Origin: Psilocybe azurescens
Lineage: Eukaryota > Basidiomycota > Agaricomycetes > Agaricales > Agrocybaceae
Assembly: GCA_023853785.1 (NCBI GenBank)
Contig: JAJIRX010000157.1
Coordinates: 39,397 to 103,396, forward strand
DNA length: 64,000 nucleotides
Direction of reading: 5' to 3'
Shown here: one piece after another, positions 36,031 through 51,070 of the stretch
Numbering within the stretch: position 1 is the stretch's first letter
Layout of the letters: every line of letters begins with the position of its first letter
Translations under genes and position numbers: made by a program
Notes under the pieces: generated by a model
What the model was told of the DNA's origin: nothing
The model's input: the letters and a program-made list of their open reading frames with translations, nothing else
Databases searched by the model: none

Positions 36031-38617
36031 ATGCTTTCCCCTACCTTTTCTCTGATGCGTCTTTGTTTGCTCTTTCTTCTTACTAGCCTCAGGAAAGCAA
36101 AAGCTGCCCCTTCTACGATCGAATCGGGTCCTGTCGTGACATTAAACTATGGTTCTTTTCAAGGCAATGCAATCGCAAATGTTGAAAGCTTTCTTGGAAT
36201 GCCATTTGCGGCACCGCCGTATGTGCATCATCGAGTGGGGATTACAGTAATTGTGGCTGACTGCTTGAACCTTTGATCAGAGTCGGAAGTCTTCGGTTTG
36301 CACCACCCGAACCTCCTCTTGCTTTCCGTGGTGTCCGTCAAGCTACTCAATTTGGAGCAGCTTGCTTTCAACAAGCGACCAATGCATCCGCCCTAGTTGT
36401 TGCGGCTTTGATTTCAAATGGGGCTTCTACCCCATCTGTCGTATCTGAAGACTGTACGCAGATTACTGTTTCTATTCTTCGTCAACTCATTCTCAAATCA
36501 GGTCTGTTCATCAATGTTGTAAAACCTGCTCAATTACCTGCTAGGAAGAAGGTGCCCGTTCTCTTTGTGAGTGACGACGTTTGGAATCGATGGTTTTTTT
36601 AAACAATTTGATGTGCTTATCAGTGGATCTATGGAGGTGCGTGTTGAAAACACCACAAAGAAAGGCAATCTGACTTCGATTAGGCGGATTCGAAGCGGGA
36701 GATACCTCGTTTAATCCAGGAAATACTGTTGTCTCGCGCTCAATTGCATTAGGGGAGCCTGTTGTATATGTATCAGCCAATTACCGCCTAAGTGGTAAGA
36801 GTCCTCAGTTGTCATCTTCGCTTATCCTCACTACAACTTCCTTTAGCGCTTGGGTTTTTGGCGTCAAAGGAAGTCAAGGCCGCGAGACTAGGAAATATTG
36901 GACTGAGAGATCGTAAGGATTATATTAGCAGTACTTTGGCATTCCACCACTTATTCTGCTACAAGAACGTTTTGCTATGCAATGGATTCAAGAACACATT
37001 GAAGCTTTCGGCGGTGATCCTGAGAAAGTCACTATGTAATCCTGTTTTTATTTCTCTGCGTCCATCCAATCTTACAATCTTTCTTTTGAATGCACTAGCT
37101 GGGGAGAAAGTGCAGGTGCAGTTTCAGTGGGTTCGCACTTGATAATCAACAATGGAAACCCGGCTGGTCTCTTCCACGGTGCTGTTATGGTATGCATATC
37201 CCCTGGCTAGAGCAATTGAGAGTGCTGCTTATCATCTCGCAGGAGTCAGGTTCACCTGTTCCAATGCAAGATATCACTTCTAAACAACCGATATTTGATC
37301 AATTGGTGGTCAACACTGGATGTACAGGCCACTCCGACCCAATTGCCTGCATGAGAGCCGTCCCATTTGACCAGTTCTCGGAAGCCATGAATTTATCTCC
37401 CAATATATTTTCATTTTCGAGTCTTGCAATACCATGGCAGCCAACCATCGACGGTGATTTAATTGTGAGAGATCCTCAGGTCTCTATTCAAAAAGGGTTG
37501 TATGCCAAGGTTCGGGATAATGGGATTGTACTATGCAATGTACCGCGTGATATCTCAAATTTCTCCAGGTTCCCATTATCACAGGCGATTGCGATGACGA
37601 GGGAACGTGAGCCTCGTTGAAGTTTTGGTAAAGGATCACTTGCTGATGTTTTCCAAGCTTGTTCTCTCTTTCAAATGTCAACATAACGTTCGCATTCCTA
37701 TTTTCTGAAGACAGTGAAGGTGCTAATTTCTCTTTATTCTGGATTTAGAACCAACGAAGAATTCTTGTCATACGTACAATCTAAGTTTGTCGGTTTTGAA
37801 CTTCCGTTGAATCGTCTTACTGAAGAAAAGGAGAACACTTTTAGTTACTTCCGTGGGCTGATATCTAGCGAACAATTGGCTGCTGTTGGTACAGCATATC
37901 CCGATGACATTACCCAGGTAAGGATCTTTATAATGATCAGCCTATCCGCATCTTCCTTTAAACTTCGTTTAAGGGCTCCCCTTTCGACACCGGAACTGCG
38001 AATGCAATCACGTAGGCAGTCATTTGGTTCTCATCCACAGTGACTCATACCTTGAAAATACTCACAGACCGGAATACAAGCGCCTGGCTTCAGTCCAGGG
38101 AGATTTGATCTTCCAGGCCCCCGGCGATTCTTCTTGCAGTCGGCGTCAAAAACCCAGCCGACCTTTGCCTTCTGTGAGTGTGGCCTCTGTTGTATTTAAG
38201 ACGTATCGATTCTCAAACAGCCCTTTCATAAGTGTTTAAACGCGGAAAAACAGCTTCTGTTCTAGGATCGTTCCACGGATCCGACATCCCTGAATTCTAC
38301 GGTACAGGATCGGCACCCGATTTCATCGGTACCGACGCCTTAGGTCGGTGTTATCTAATTTTCTGTTGATAACAAACGACACTTACACCTCTTCTGTAGT
38401 TAATTTCGCAAATACTGGTAACCCATCCTTGCCGAAAAATCCCATGAGTCTCCTTTCTACAGTTGACTGGAAAACTTGGGGGTCTTCCATTGCTAACCCG
38501 CCATTGTTGACCTTCCTTGATCCTGCACCATCAATCTCTATAACATCTGACACCTTCAGGGTTAAGGGGATGGCACTGTTGACACAGATCTCCCTCCAAA
38601 TTGATTCTTCACAATGA
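36031..38617 (+). pseudogene. type-B carboxylesterase/lipase, copy B (one frameshift)
   Basis: Start MLSPTFSLMRLCLLFLLTS, signal peptide. The exon layout is identical to copy A, with GGGFEAGD, WGESAGAVSV and GDCDDEGT present. In the exon near 38115-38123 the run GGCCCCCGGCG is one base shorter than the matching GCTCCCCGCCG in copies A and C. Literal translation therefore leaves the frame before the His-bearing exon (FHGSDIPEFYGTG), which is itself intact. Without correction the enzyme loses its catalytic histidine. This is either a recent pseudogene or a homopolymer error. Confidence 0.75.
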
Positions 38618-39226
38618 AAGTACCGTAACGAAAATAACACTCAGATAATGAGGCAATCTTTCCCAGTGCTTCATTTGTACGACATCGAAGGACAATAAAT
38701 TGAATAATGAGTACATTCTTCACCCATTTTCTCTTAACGAAAGCTGTGCAACTTGGAAGTCGTGACTATAAGTAGCGAACGTGCCAGAAACAGAACGGGT
38801 ATGTACCACGAAAGAGACGCTTCGAGACTTAAGTAGGGCCGAACGAATTACCATAAATAATTTGGATTTCCATAAGTAGGACGGTAGCTCGAAATGTCCA
38901 AGTAAGAGCCTCAACAGCGCAGTGCGTGAGACTTTTACATAATTATTTAAACTGTTAATGACAAGAATCTCCTGACCAATACTATGACATCCAGCGGGAA
39001 TTATTGGCCCATAGCTTTAGCCAGTAATTCCGAGAACTCAGGCCTTCGTGAGTTTCAGATTTATAGGACTAGTGGTGGGAGTCAAAATTACTCATGGATT
39101 AGCAGGGAACAGGGTTGAAACGTTGATATCCGAATAATGACTCATGAATCGGTAATCCCGCTTCCGACCTCGTCTTTTAAAAGAGATATGTGGGCGAAGT
39201 CTGTTTGACTTGTAGAGGAAGTTAGC
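38618..39226. other. intergenic, promoter of esterase C
   Basis: Carries ATGACTCATGAATCGG and ATCCCGCTTCCGACC blocks matching those before esterase B. Confidence 0.5.
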
Positions 39227-41818
39227 ATGCTTTACCCTCACTTCCCCTCTTTCCGAATCGGTCTTCTCATTTTTTCGCAAGCCTCGACAAAGCCACAGCA
39301 ATTCCTTCTACAACTGAACCAGGCCCTGTCGTGAAACTCAATTATGGTTCATTTCGAGGCAACGTAACCGGAAATGTCGAGAGATATCTTGGAATGCCAT
39401 TTGCGGCGCCTCCGTACGCATATACTCAGGTTGGTTGACAGTGATTGTAGCTGAATGCTTTAGCAGAGTCGGAGATCTTCGATTTGCGCCACCCGAACCT
39501 CCCCCTGACCTTCGACGGTGTTCGTGAAGCTACATCATATGGAGCAGCTTGCTTTCAACAAGCGGCCAACGCGTCTGTCCTCGGTAACTTCTTCCCCGTT
39601 ATCGCGGCTTTGATTACCAGTGGAGTTCCTAATCCATCTGTTATATCTGAGGACTGTATGTAGGCTCCAATGCACTCTCTTTTATTCTTCTTTTCATTCC
39701 TTTTTCAGGTCTTTTCATCAACGTCGTAAAGCCCGCTTATCTGCCGATTGGGAAGAAGGTCCCGGTTCTCTTCGTGAGTAGCGATGTTGCGGGGTCCACA
39801 ATTTTCTCTTATCAATACTTTCATTGGTTGTCAGTGGATCTATGGAGGTGTGTGTTACGTCCTGAAACACTTCATTGAGAAAAGCCCTGATCGTGCTCAG
39901 GTGGATTCGAAAATGGTGACACTTCGTTGAATCCGGGAAATACCGTTGTCTCGCGTTCGATTGCCTTGGGAGAGCCCGTTATACACGTTTCAGCAAATTA
40001 CCGACTGAGTGGTAAGAGTTTTGTGGTACTTCACTTTATCGCAACTACAATTTCTTTCAGCGCTTGGTTTTTTGGCGTCAAAAGAAGTAAAGGCTGCAGG
40101 CCTTGGAAATATAGGACTGAGAGACCGTAAGGATGAAATTATTCAACATTTCATGCTAACTCATTTTACCGGTAGAACGTTTTGCTATGCAGTGGGTTCA
40201 AGACCATATTGAACTTTTCGGAGGTGATCCTGAGAAAGTTACGATGTAAACCTTTCCCATTGTCCCGTGCTCAGCCAAATTTACAATGTTCATCTTAATA
40301 TTCTAGATGGGGTGAAAGTGCGGGCTCTCTCTCAGTAGGTTCACACTTGATAATTAATGATGGGAACCCTGCTGGTCTCTTTCACGGCGCTGTCATGGTA
40401 CGCACATCTTGTCTCAACTTCGAATGTTCTCTTTACTGTCTCGCAGGAGTCTGGTTCGCCTTCCCAAATGTTGGATATCACTTCCAAACAACCAATTTTC
40501 GATCAGCTGGTGAACAACACTGGGTGTACAGGCCACTCCGACCCAATCGCCTGCATGAGAGCCGTCCCGTTTGATCAAATGTCGACCGCTATGAATCTGG
40601 CTCCCAGTTATCTTTCATTTTCCAGTCTCGCACTTCCCTGGCAACCAACTATCGACGGTAATGTAATTGTGAGAGACCCTCAAGTCTCGATTCAAAAGGA
40701 CTTTATGCCAAGGTTCACATTAATTATTTATGTACAGTGTACAACGTAAATTCTCAAACGTTTTACAGGTTCCCATTATCACAGGCGATTGCGATGACGA
40801 GGGAACGTGAGAGCCCCTTTATTTTGCTGAAGGTTTTCTAAACTGATATTTCCGCAAGCTTTTTCTCATTCGCGAATGACAACATTACGTTCGCATTCTT
40901 GCTCTTTTCAAATATGGTGCCAACGCTCATTTTCTCTACGCTGAATCTAGGACCAACGAGGAATTTTTGTCATACATGCAATCCAAGTTCGTAAATTTCG
41001 AGTCTTACAATTACTCACCTTATTTACATACTTACAGCTACTTCCATGGACTCGCATCCGACGACCAGTTGGCTGCAGTTGGTGCAGCATATCCTGACGA
41101 TGTCACTCAGGTATATAAATCTCCTTTTACAGTGCACTCGTCTACATTCGTACGATATTAAACATCTTCTTAGGGGTCCCCCTTTGACACCGGAACGGCA
41201 AATGCGATCACGTAGGTCGTCATCTAACTCCCGTCTATAGGTGACTGATGTCAATTCATCCAGTCCCCAATACAAGCGCCTGGCTGCCATACAGGGAGAT
41301 TTGCTCTTCCAAGCTCCCCGCCGATTCTTCCTCAAGGCCGCCTCAAAAACCCAGCCGACCTTTGCCTTCTGTACGTATATGCTATCTCTCTTCTATCTGG
41401 TGCTTCTACGTTCTAAAACCCATCAATTATCAGTGTACAAACGTAACAAAACGACTTCGGTTGTGGGATCGGTCCATGGGGCTGACATCCATGAGTTCTA
41501 TAGTACAGGAGCGGCACCCGACTTCATCGGTACCGATGCCATAGGTAAATGTTCCTCCAGTCCCTCCTGATAAGTTTACACGGCACTCATGGCTCATTGT
41601 CAGTCAACTTTGCGAACACTGGCAACCCGTCCTTGCCGAAAAATCCTATCAGTCTCCTCTCTGCGGTTGACTGGAAGCCTTGGGGATCCTCCGTTGCCAA
41701 TCCCCCAATGTTAACTTTCCTTGATCCTGCCCCGACAGTCTCTATTACATCTGATAACTTTAGGCTGGAGAGCATGGAGCTGTTAACGCAGATCTCCCTC
41801 GAGATGGTTTCTGAATAA
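39227..41818 (+). pseudogene. type-B carboxylesterase/lipase, copy C (several frameshifts)
   Basis: Same exon plan as copies A and B, with WGESAGSLS, GDCDDEGT and VHGADIHEFYSTG present. Three single-base changes break the frame, each in a homopolymer. A T is missing near 39270-39276, inside the signal peptide between IGLLIF and ASLDKATA. An extra C lies near 39510-39515 (CCTCCCCCTGACC). An A is missing near 40694-40698 (CAAAAGGAC against CAAAAAGGG). The rest reads cleanly to the stop at 41816-41818. Literally it is a pseudogene; if the indels are errors it is a full secreted esterase. Confidence 0.75.
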
Positions 41819-42114
41819 TTGTAGCTTTGTTCAAGTACTCAATGTCCAACTCAAACGTTCGTACAATTAGTTTGGCTGTGAATGGATGAGTTTAAAAGAG
41901 TTTCAAATAACTCTGATAGTCGTTGTTGGCCTTCTCTCTGGAGCCCTTCAAGTCCAACCAGGCATTGGGGTGTTTCTATACAGGTCGTTAGACGTCCAAA
42001 CGGGAACTTGACCTGAGGTGAGAAGCAAAGCGGTCGAACACACCAATATGGGCCTGAAAAGCCTGAGGAAACTAGTAATACATTGACTTCACGCATCACG
42101 GTTGACTATTGTCA

Positions 42115-44341
42115 CTATGAAATGTTAAACGTCCTTTTCTCCTCCTCAGTCCAGGAGAACATGGGCAGGGGATGTGCTTCTGTGTTGAATACCCAATCGC
42201 GTAGATCAATCGTGTTCGTGTCATCGAATAGAAGATATAGGTACTTCAACGTCTCCGCAAGAAACCAACTGAGTTTAACAGAATCAGTGCCCTGAACATC
42301 AATCTTGACAAAACCCAAACCTTGGCATATCGTCCACGTATGTTACACTAGTCGTATCAACGCCATGAACGCTGGTAAACCCAAACTTGGTCCAGGTATG
42401 CTTCTTAATCGCCTTGAAGATTTCATAACCGCGTTCTCTCCATTTAACATCCCCTGTTGTCTTCCACATATAAAATATGCTCTCAATCGTCTGTATACAC
42501 GACAAGTCAGTATCTCAGCTCGGTGATACTGGATGAATATCAAAATGCTTACCTCTGGCCTTAATAAATACGCGCTCGGCCAGCCGTGCAGATAGTCTCG
42601 ACGCGAAGGGTCTCTTTCGACAGGTTGTTCCGTGAGGCCAGGTGCATCGCCCACACGTCCGGTCTCGTTCCACAGGCGCAGCTCGTCGATCCATTTCGTA
42701 CCCTGAGACATCGCCATCTGATCCGGTCCTAGCCCTGTGAGCTGGTCCGCGTAGGAAATAGCACACGTATACGCCAAACCGTGAGCTGCCATTTCGTGAA
42801 GCTCGCGAATATCTGGGGTCAAGTCGAGCGTGGCGGCTCCGAGGGCAAGAACACCAGGGAGGTAACAAGACAAGTGTTCGAGACGGTGCACCATCATATT
42901 GTGCTGGAGGTCCCCGACATACATGAGCCCGCGCTTGGGGGTTACGTATATGAGGTTGTTGATTATGCCGTCAACGGACTTGATGTCTGTCAATCGTCAG
43001 TACAGTCCCAGCCATTTCCCTCCAATGAGAGGCGGACTCAGACTGCGACGTACATTGGTCCCGTGCTTGAACGTCACTACTTAGAAGCCATTGCTTCAGC
43101 AGATATTCATATCCGCTATCAGCCGTGGCTCCAATTGTGAGATGGCCTATTTCCGGAAGGAAACCATAAGTTGCGACACATTTAGAAATGAATATCAAGA
43201 CGACACACTGCCAGTGGGCATCCCGTCTTTCATGAGCCAGTTATCATTGAACAATCCCTCCGAAACATTTGCTTTATAAAATACGTTCATAGCACCTTGT
43301 ACCTTGATTTAAAAAATTTAGTATAATGTCCACCAACTTTTCGAGGGATTAGACACACGCACGCGTTCATAGTACTCCTTCTTCCCTGTGAGTTTTGCGA
43401 GGTATTTGAATTCGAGCTGGCAGGAAGCCGCTTCTGCGAATAGGACGGTGTTTTTGTTCTGATCAGATAAGATTTTGCCGCTAAAATAAAATCCATGGTA
43501 ATGATAAATGGTCGGGTCAGGGTCGTTGAGAGACAATAAACAAGGGGTATACCACGTACGTTTCGACATTGACCGAGTAGGCTGGGAGACCCGACTCTGT
43601 ACCATCAAAGGCAGGAATGAGGATCTGTCCCATTTCATCGGCGAGTCTAAGAAGTGTTTCTTCCCCAGATAATGCGTAAGCCGACAATAAGCCCCCAGGT
43701 ATCGTATTGTTGTCTCGAAGAATGGCGCATAATGGTCTGGCTTTAGACAATGTCAGGTACGATAAGAAGGGAGGAGATAGTCCCAAGCTACCTTGGTAGC
43801 CTTGAAATGAAGATCCTTGATGCTTTCCATAGCTTCTTCAAAGTCTTCTCGCAAGCCCATAATCCACATCGTATCGAGGGAATCAAACAGGGTAACCGAC
43901 CATCCATTGTACCTTTAAAGAGCAACTTTAAGAAAGGAAGTACCACGATACTTGTAGGGCACAGTCAGTCTGTACTCACTTGTTCGATTTGCCGCCCGAG
44001 AGAGAGAGTAACTCATCGCCCGGGAACGCATTCGTCATATAACCATCCCATGCATGCTCAAAAGCCTTTCGGACCTCATCCTTTCTCGGCTCCCATATCG
44101 CCTGCGATTCAGGTGGTGGAGGGCGTGCAAATCTATAGAAGTCGTGTGGGCCGTATAGAAAAGGTAGAGGAAGTCCCCCATGCACCGCTAACTCCAGCCA
44201 TGGCTTTGAGTACCAAAGTAAAGCCAATGCGAGGAGCGCTAGAATGACCCATCGAGTGACCAGCTTGCTGAATGGATTGGTGCGCTTGGAGAGCCGTGAG
44301 AGGGATTCCGTTGCTGGGAGACCCCGCTCATTTGGAAGCAT
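42115..44341 (-). CDS. GH47 class I alpha-1,2-mannosidase, copy 1
   Basis: Start [14 protein letters not shown], a short cytosolic tail, then one membrane segment ([17 protein letters not shown]) and a lumenal catalytic domain: a type II ER/Golgi membrane enzyme. Conserved blocks are [70 protein letters not shown] and FNTEAHPLP; the Thr in NTEAHP is the calcium ligand. It trims alpha-1,2-mannose from N-glycans. At 43692-43696 a run of five C (five G on the coding strand) is one short, so IRYLG and [10 protein letters not shown] fall in different frames; copy 2 has a clean GGC GGC there. Confidence 0.85.
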
Positions 44342-45976
44342 TGTAGGGAGCACAGCAGCAAGTGGCTTGACTATGTCAAGGGCTGGTCACTGCTCTCGCT
44401 GATGACAGTGGGCACAAGTAAAAGAGGTGAAAAAGCTTGGAAATTACAGGCCGATCCATTTAGAGCCCTTTAGATCCGTTTAGGTTCAAGATATAACCGA
44501 ATCTGTGCCAAGAGACTGATCTCGCTGTCTTTAATCTTCCCATGTCAGTTCCTTTGTCGGAACTTAGTCGGGACAAGCCAGCAAGTTTAGAACTGTTCAT
44601 TGTACGACCTGCTCAAACTAAGAAAAGAAGATAAAAGACGCCAGGGTATGCGTTACTAGTGACAGACTGAGTTCAGAGTAGACGTCAATATATGTATCAT
44701 GAACCGGCCAATGTACCACGGAGATTCCTTGGCATTCGAAAGTGGACACAGTGCGGAATCTCGGTGGGTTCGTGATCATGCGACCAATTATAATTGATTC
44801 AGATTCTTTACTAGATGACTGAGTTGAATCGCCACAGTACAGTACGATATATGGTTCAGTGTGCACCGGGCAGGCAACCCATGACCGTCGGGGAGCACAG
44901 ACCGAGCCCGGCTTAAAACAACTGGTAATAAAGCTACAATATAGAATGCGGAGAGTCGAAACTCAAAAGGTTTTGAACTCACCTGCCTATCCCACCCAAG
45001 CTTATCCTTAAACACTAAGTTAAATTTAGCGAATAGATACAAGCGAAGCGTATATCAGTAAGCGCCCGTGGAGCGTCTCGGTAAGATCGGAAATCGAAGC
45101 GCATCAGCGGGTAACGGGCATACTGTAAGATTCAAGATTTTCCTCACCCAGGTAAAGATGTCTATATGCAGTATGTACTATTATGGGCAGCATTCAGAGA
45201 TCGCCGGGCAGAAAGTTAAAGTCCTGCCGTAAATAACAATACTCCCCGAGCGCTATGTCCATGAGGAGTTAGATAATTCAGCCGAGCTAGCATCCAATGG
45301 CAAGGCATCTGGGTGAAAGATATGCAGTCTGTACTAGTAGATCTTCAAATATTACCATCTATAAACCTACCAGATTTACGTACATAATACAATACCCGAA
45401 GGAATTGACGTGGCAATAATCGTTGCAGTCCATGTATCTATGACCATATAGCTGTTTGATAGCATAGATAATTCTCTTAAGATGCATATCCTATGGTACA
45501 GACTGGAATCGAACACAGAGGGGACAAATTTAAGACATTTCTGGTACGTGAAGCATTACAAAGGAAAGAAATCCCGCGCTTGCTGTTGTTAAAATCATCT
45601 CCGAGGTGGACAGACACCCTGGCAGACATAGGTAATTTCACTTCTTTGCTGGACTGAGCAGTACACGAAGTTTATGGTTTGTGTCCATACAAAGGGGAAG
45701 AAATTTGGGATGACAGTCCAACATTGTATCACTTGACCTGCTGACTAAGCGACAGCATCCGTGATCTCAGCGTCGCTTATCAAATATTTTTTTTCGAATC
45801 AAGTTTACAACGAGGTGGATTGCTTGTTTCTCTTTTCTTTCAAGTTTTCTGCTCCTTATAGACACTTTCTAGACGGAATCAAAAGGGATTGTTCGTCCTA
45901 GATACCCTTTGACGACCTTTTTCATCTAATACACTTCGCATCCATATCGAACAACATCTACGACCTCACGAATACC
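44342..45976. other. intergenic between GH47 copy 1 and SSZ1
   Basis: Divergent promoter region of 1.6 kb. No gene recognised. Confidence 0.45.
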
Positions 45977-48241
45977 ATGTCGAAACTACAAAACGGCGCC
46001 TCTTCTCGTGGTGCATCAGCCACACCTGCTCCCGGCACCCCTACACCCGCTACTGGCCCCACCTCGTTGCTGCCCCCTGTTGTTGGAATCAACTTCGGAA
46101 ACTCGTACGCCTCGATCGCCGTCTTCACCAAAGAGGGTTTGGCAGAGTCCATCGCCAATGAAGATGGAGAGAGACAGATCGCTTGCGCCATTGCTTTCCA
46201 CGGCGAGGAAATGGTACGTTCTACCCGAAGTCTGCTACACTCCTGATCCTTTCATTCGTGAATCTTTTTATACCATTCCAAATTTGTCCGTTCATACCTT
46301 TTTCGAGGTCGTTTGCCACACGGGTTTCGTCTGGTCGATATGGCCTCTTTTTTTTTTACCCACATTCCTCTTTCATTTCACCTCTTCACGCTCATATCTG
46401 ACGATGTGTTACAGTACATTGGCAATCAAGCCAAACAACAACTCGTCAAAAACGCCAAAAACTCGATCGTAGGATTCAGGAATCTGCTGGGCAAAAGTAA
46501 GAATTTATCTCCTCCTCATTGAACACCATCATCTCATACTCGATGGTTAGATTCTCTGAAGTCCCAGGCTCAGAGCACCCTACACTTTCTGCGCCCATCA
46601 TCCAACACCCCGATTTGGCCGACACAATCGCCTACAAAGTCGAGGTGCTCCAGCCCGCGCCTTCCCCCCCTCCCCACGTCTGCATACACCACTCCCGCCG
46701 CATCGCACGCACCTACCCCGCGCTCCGAGCCCATTCCTTCCACCCGCATCCTCACCGTGCACGACGTCACCGTCATCTTCCTCCGCTCTCTCCTAAAATC
46801 TGCCGAAGACTTCCTCGGCAAACCCATCACCGGCGCCGTCATTAGCGTGCCCGAGGCTGACACCTTTGGTGAGAAACAGCGGGAAGCGCTCAAGGCGGCC
46901 GCAAAGGAGGCCGGCCTGAATGTGCTGCAGCTTCTGGACGAGGCGGCCGCTGTCGTCGCGCTCACCACCACCGCTCTGTGGAGTGGCGATGGCGAGGAGC
47001 AGCAAGAAGGCGGCGAGCCGCTAGGCAAGGACCGGACGCAGCTCGTCGTCGACCTCGGCGCCTCCGCCCTCTCGTTGCACCTCGTGTCCGTCCGCGAGGG
47101 CCTCAGCTACGTGCTCGCGTCCTCGCACACCCCGTCCGTCGGCGGCGACAAGATCGACGACAAGCTCGTCGCCTTCTTCGCCGCCGATTTCACCAAGAAG
47201 ACCAAGGTCGCGCTCAAAGTGTGCCCCGCCACCGCTGTCGCGGACCAGCGCGCGGAGGCGAAGCTGCGCCTCGCGATCGAGCACACCAAGCGCACGATCA
47301 GCGCGTCGCCCGGCGCGGCGACGTGCAGCGTCGAGTCGCTGAAGGACGGGCTGGACTACACGGGCGCCGTGAACCGCATGCGCTTCGACATGCTCGCGTC
47401 CCCCATCTACGCGGCCGTCGCGGACGCGATCGGCGCGCTGCTCGCGCGCGCGGCGGTCGACGCGCACGACGTGGACGAGGTCGTGTACGTCGGCGGCACG
47501 GGCTGCCTGCCCGGGCTCGACAGCCGGCTCTGCGTGCAGGCCGGGTTCCGCGAGGACGTGCAGACGCCGTTCGCAAGGGGCATCGTCGTCGGCGGCGGCG
47601 TGGGCGACCCGACCACGATCATCGCGCGCGGGTGTGCGGCGCAGGCCGCGCTGCTCGATGCGCTCGCCACCTCAGATGCGCAGGAGGATAGGGAGATCCT
47701 CGCGGCGTTCGAAGCAGGCTCGGAAGCCAACCAGGTCAAGGCGACGACCAAGACGCTCGGCGTGCTGTTCCCGAACAATCTCCCGGAGAATAAGGAGGTG
47801 GGCGGGACGTGGATCCCCGTTGTCCAGCGCGAGACGGCGCTGCCGGTGCGCCGCATCGTGGCGCTCGACGTGGGCGTCGAGGAGGGGAGCAAGCGCGTCG
47901 CGTGCGAGGTGTGGGAGGTCGTCGAGGGGATCCGGGTCGAGAAAGTCGCCCCTCCCAAATCCTCGGACGATGAGGACGACGACGGGGACGACGACGAGGA
48001 AGAGGAGGAGGAGGAGATCGAGGTCAAGCACCGCACGCTCGCCAAGCACGCGCTGCTGGCCGCGCTCGACGGGCCGGCCCAGCTGGCGGTGCAGACGAAG
48101 GGCAAGGGCGCGGACAAGGGGAAGTGGTTCACGCGCGTCGAGATCCAGTTCGTCGTGGGCATCGACGGGGACCTGAACGTCGAGCTGAGGGAGATCGGCG
48201 GCGCGGAGGGGCTGGTGCAGAGGGTTCATGTCGCTGCTTGA
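45977..48241 (+). CDS. SSZ1: SSZ1-type Hsp70 (ribosome-associated complex)
   Basis: Exons 45977-46213, 46415-46496 and about 46555-48241. An unusual proline/threonine-rich start precedes the Hsp70 ATPase domain: VVGINFGNSYASIAVF, GKPITGAVISVPEAD, VVDLGASALSL, GGDKIDDKLVAFFAADF and VYVGGTGCLPGL. The ATPase motifs are diverged (GASALS instead of the usual DLGGGT), there is an acidic stretch of about 20 residues, and the C-terminal domain is short. These traits and the total length fit Ssz1 rather than a canonical Hsp70. With zuotin it forms the ribosome-associated complex that aids Ssb on nascent chains. The frame breaks at C-runs near 46660-46676 and probably at an A-run at 46493-46496 (GK-K-FSEVP). 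Confidence 0.82.
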
Positions 48242-48877
48242 GCTTGGTTCTTCTTTCTTTGATTTAGTTTTTCGCATGTCTCGTTACCAAAAAGTTGTCG
48301 TTTCCCCCCCCCCCCCCGTTATATTTAGTTATAATTCAGTCTTGTTTTTCTTGCTTCCTTTTCCTTTTCTGCCTTCATTTTTCTTTTTCTTTCTTGCTTG
48401 TTCTTTCTTTTCTTCCTCTTTTCTTTTCTTGCTTTTCTGGCCTTTCCTCTAGATCTGTGAGTGTCTTTCGTGCTTTATATTTCCTGGTACCACATGCGTA
48501 GTAGAGAGCATGCTGTGGCCTCGTGGTCCCCATTCGCAGTGAGATCCAAACGATTCAAGGATACCATGGCCTTATTTACGGGCCTAGTCCATGAGATATC
48601 TTAAAAGGAGATGCACGACAGGCTTTAGGAAACAACATATGTATGATTTAGAGATCTGAGTTGTGTTGAAGTTTGAGGATTGCCTTCCACTCTGTCAATA
48701 TTCAATCACGGCGCGTCTTGTTGCTGTACATTTTGTTACTACGATCGCACAGACCGCCCTGCGTCGATACAACGTGATAAGAAATGTTCCACCAGAGACT
48801 GAGAATTACTGGCGGCGATTGCCAACTTAAAGTGATGCAATTTAGTTAGGATTCGTAACTAATGCTAGACTAATCCG
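48242..48877. other. 3' flank of SSZ1 with poly-C and T/C-rich tract
   Basis: A run of 14 C at 48304-48317 is followed by about 130 bp of almost pure T/C (48340-48455). No gene. Confidence 0.6.

Positions 48878-51070
<2,193 letters not shown>

Noticed and set aside
46978..47691. Long Arg-rich ORFs overlapping SSZ1 in other frames and on the minus strand
   Set aside because: They are shadows created by the GC-rich codon usage of SSZ1.
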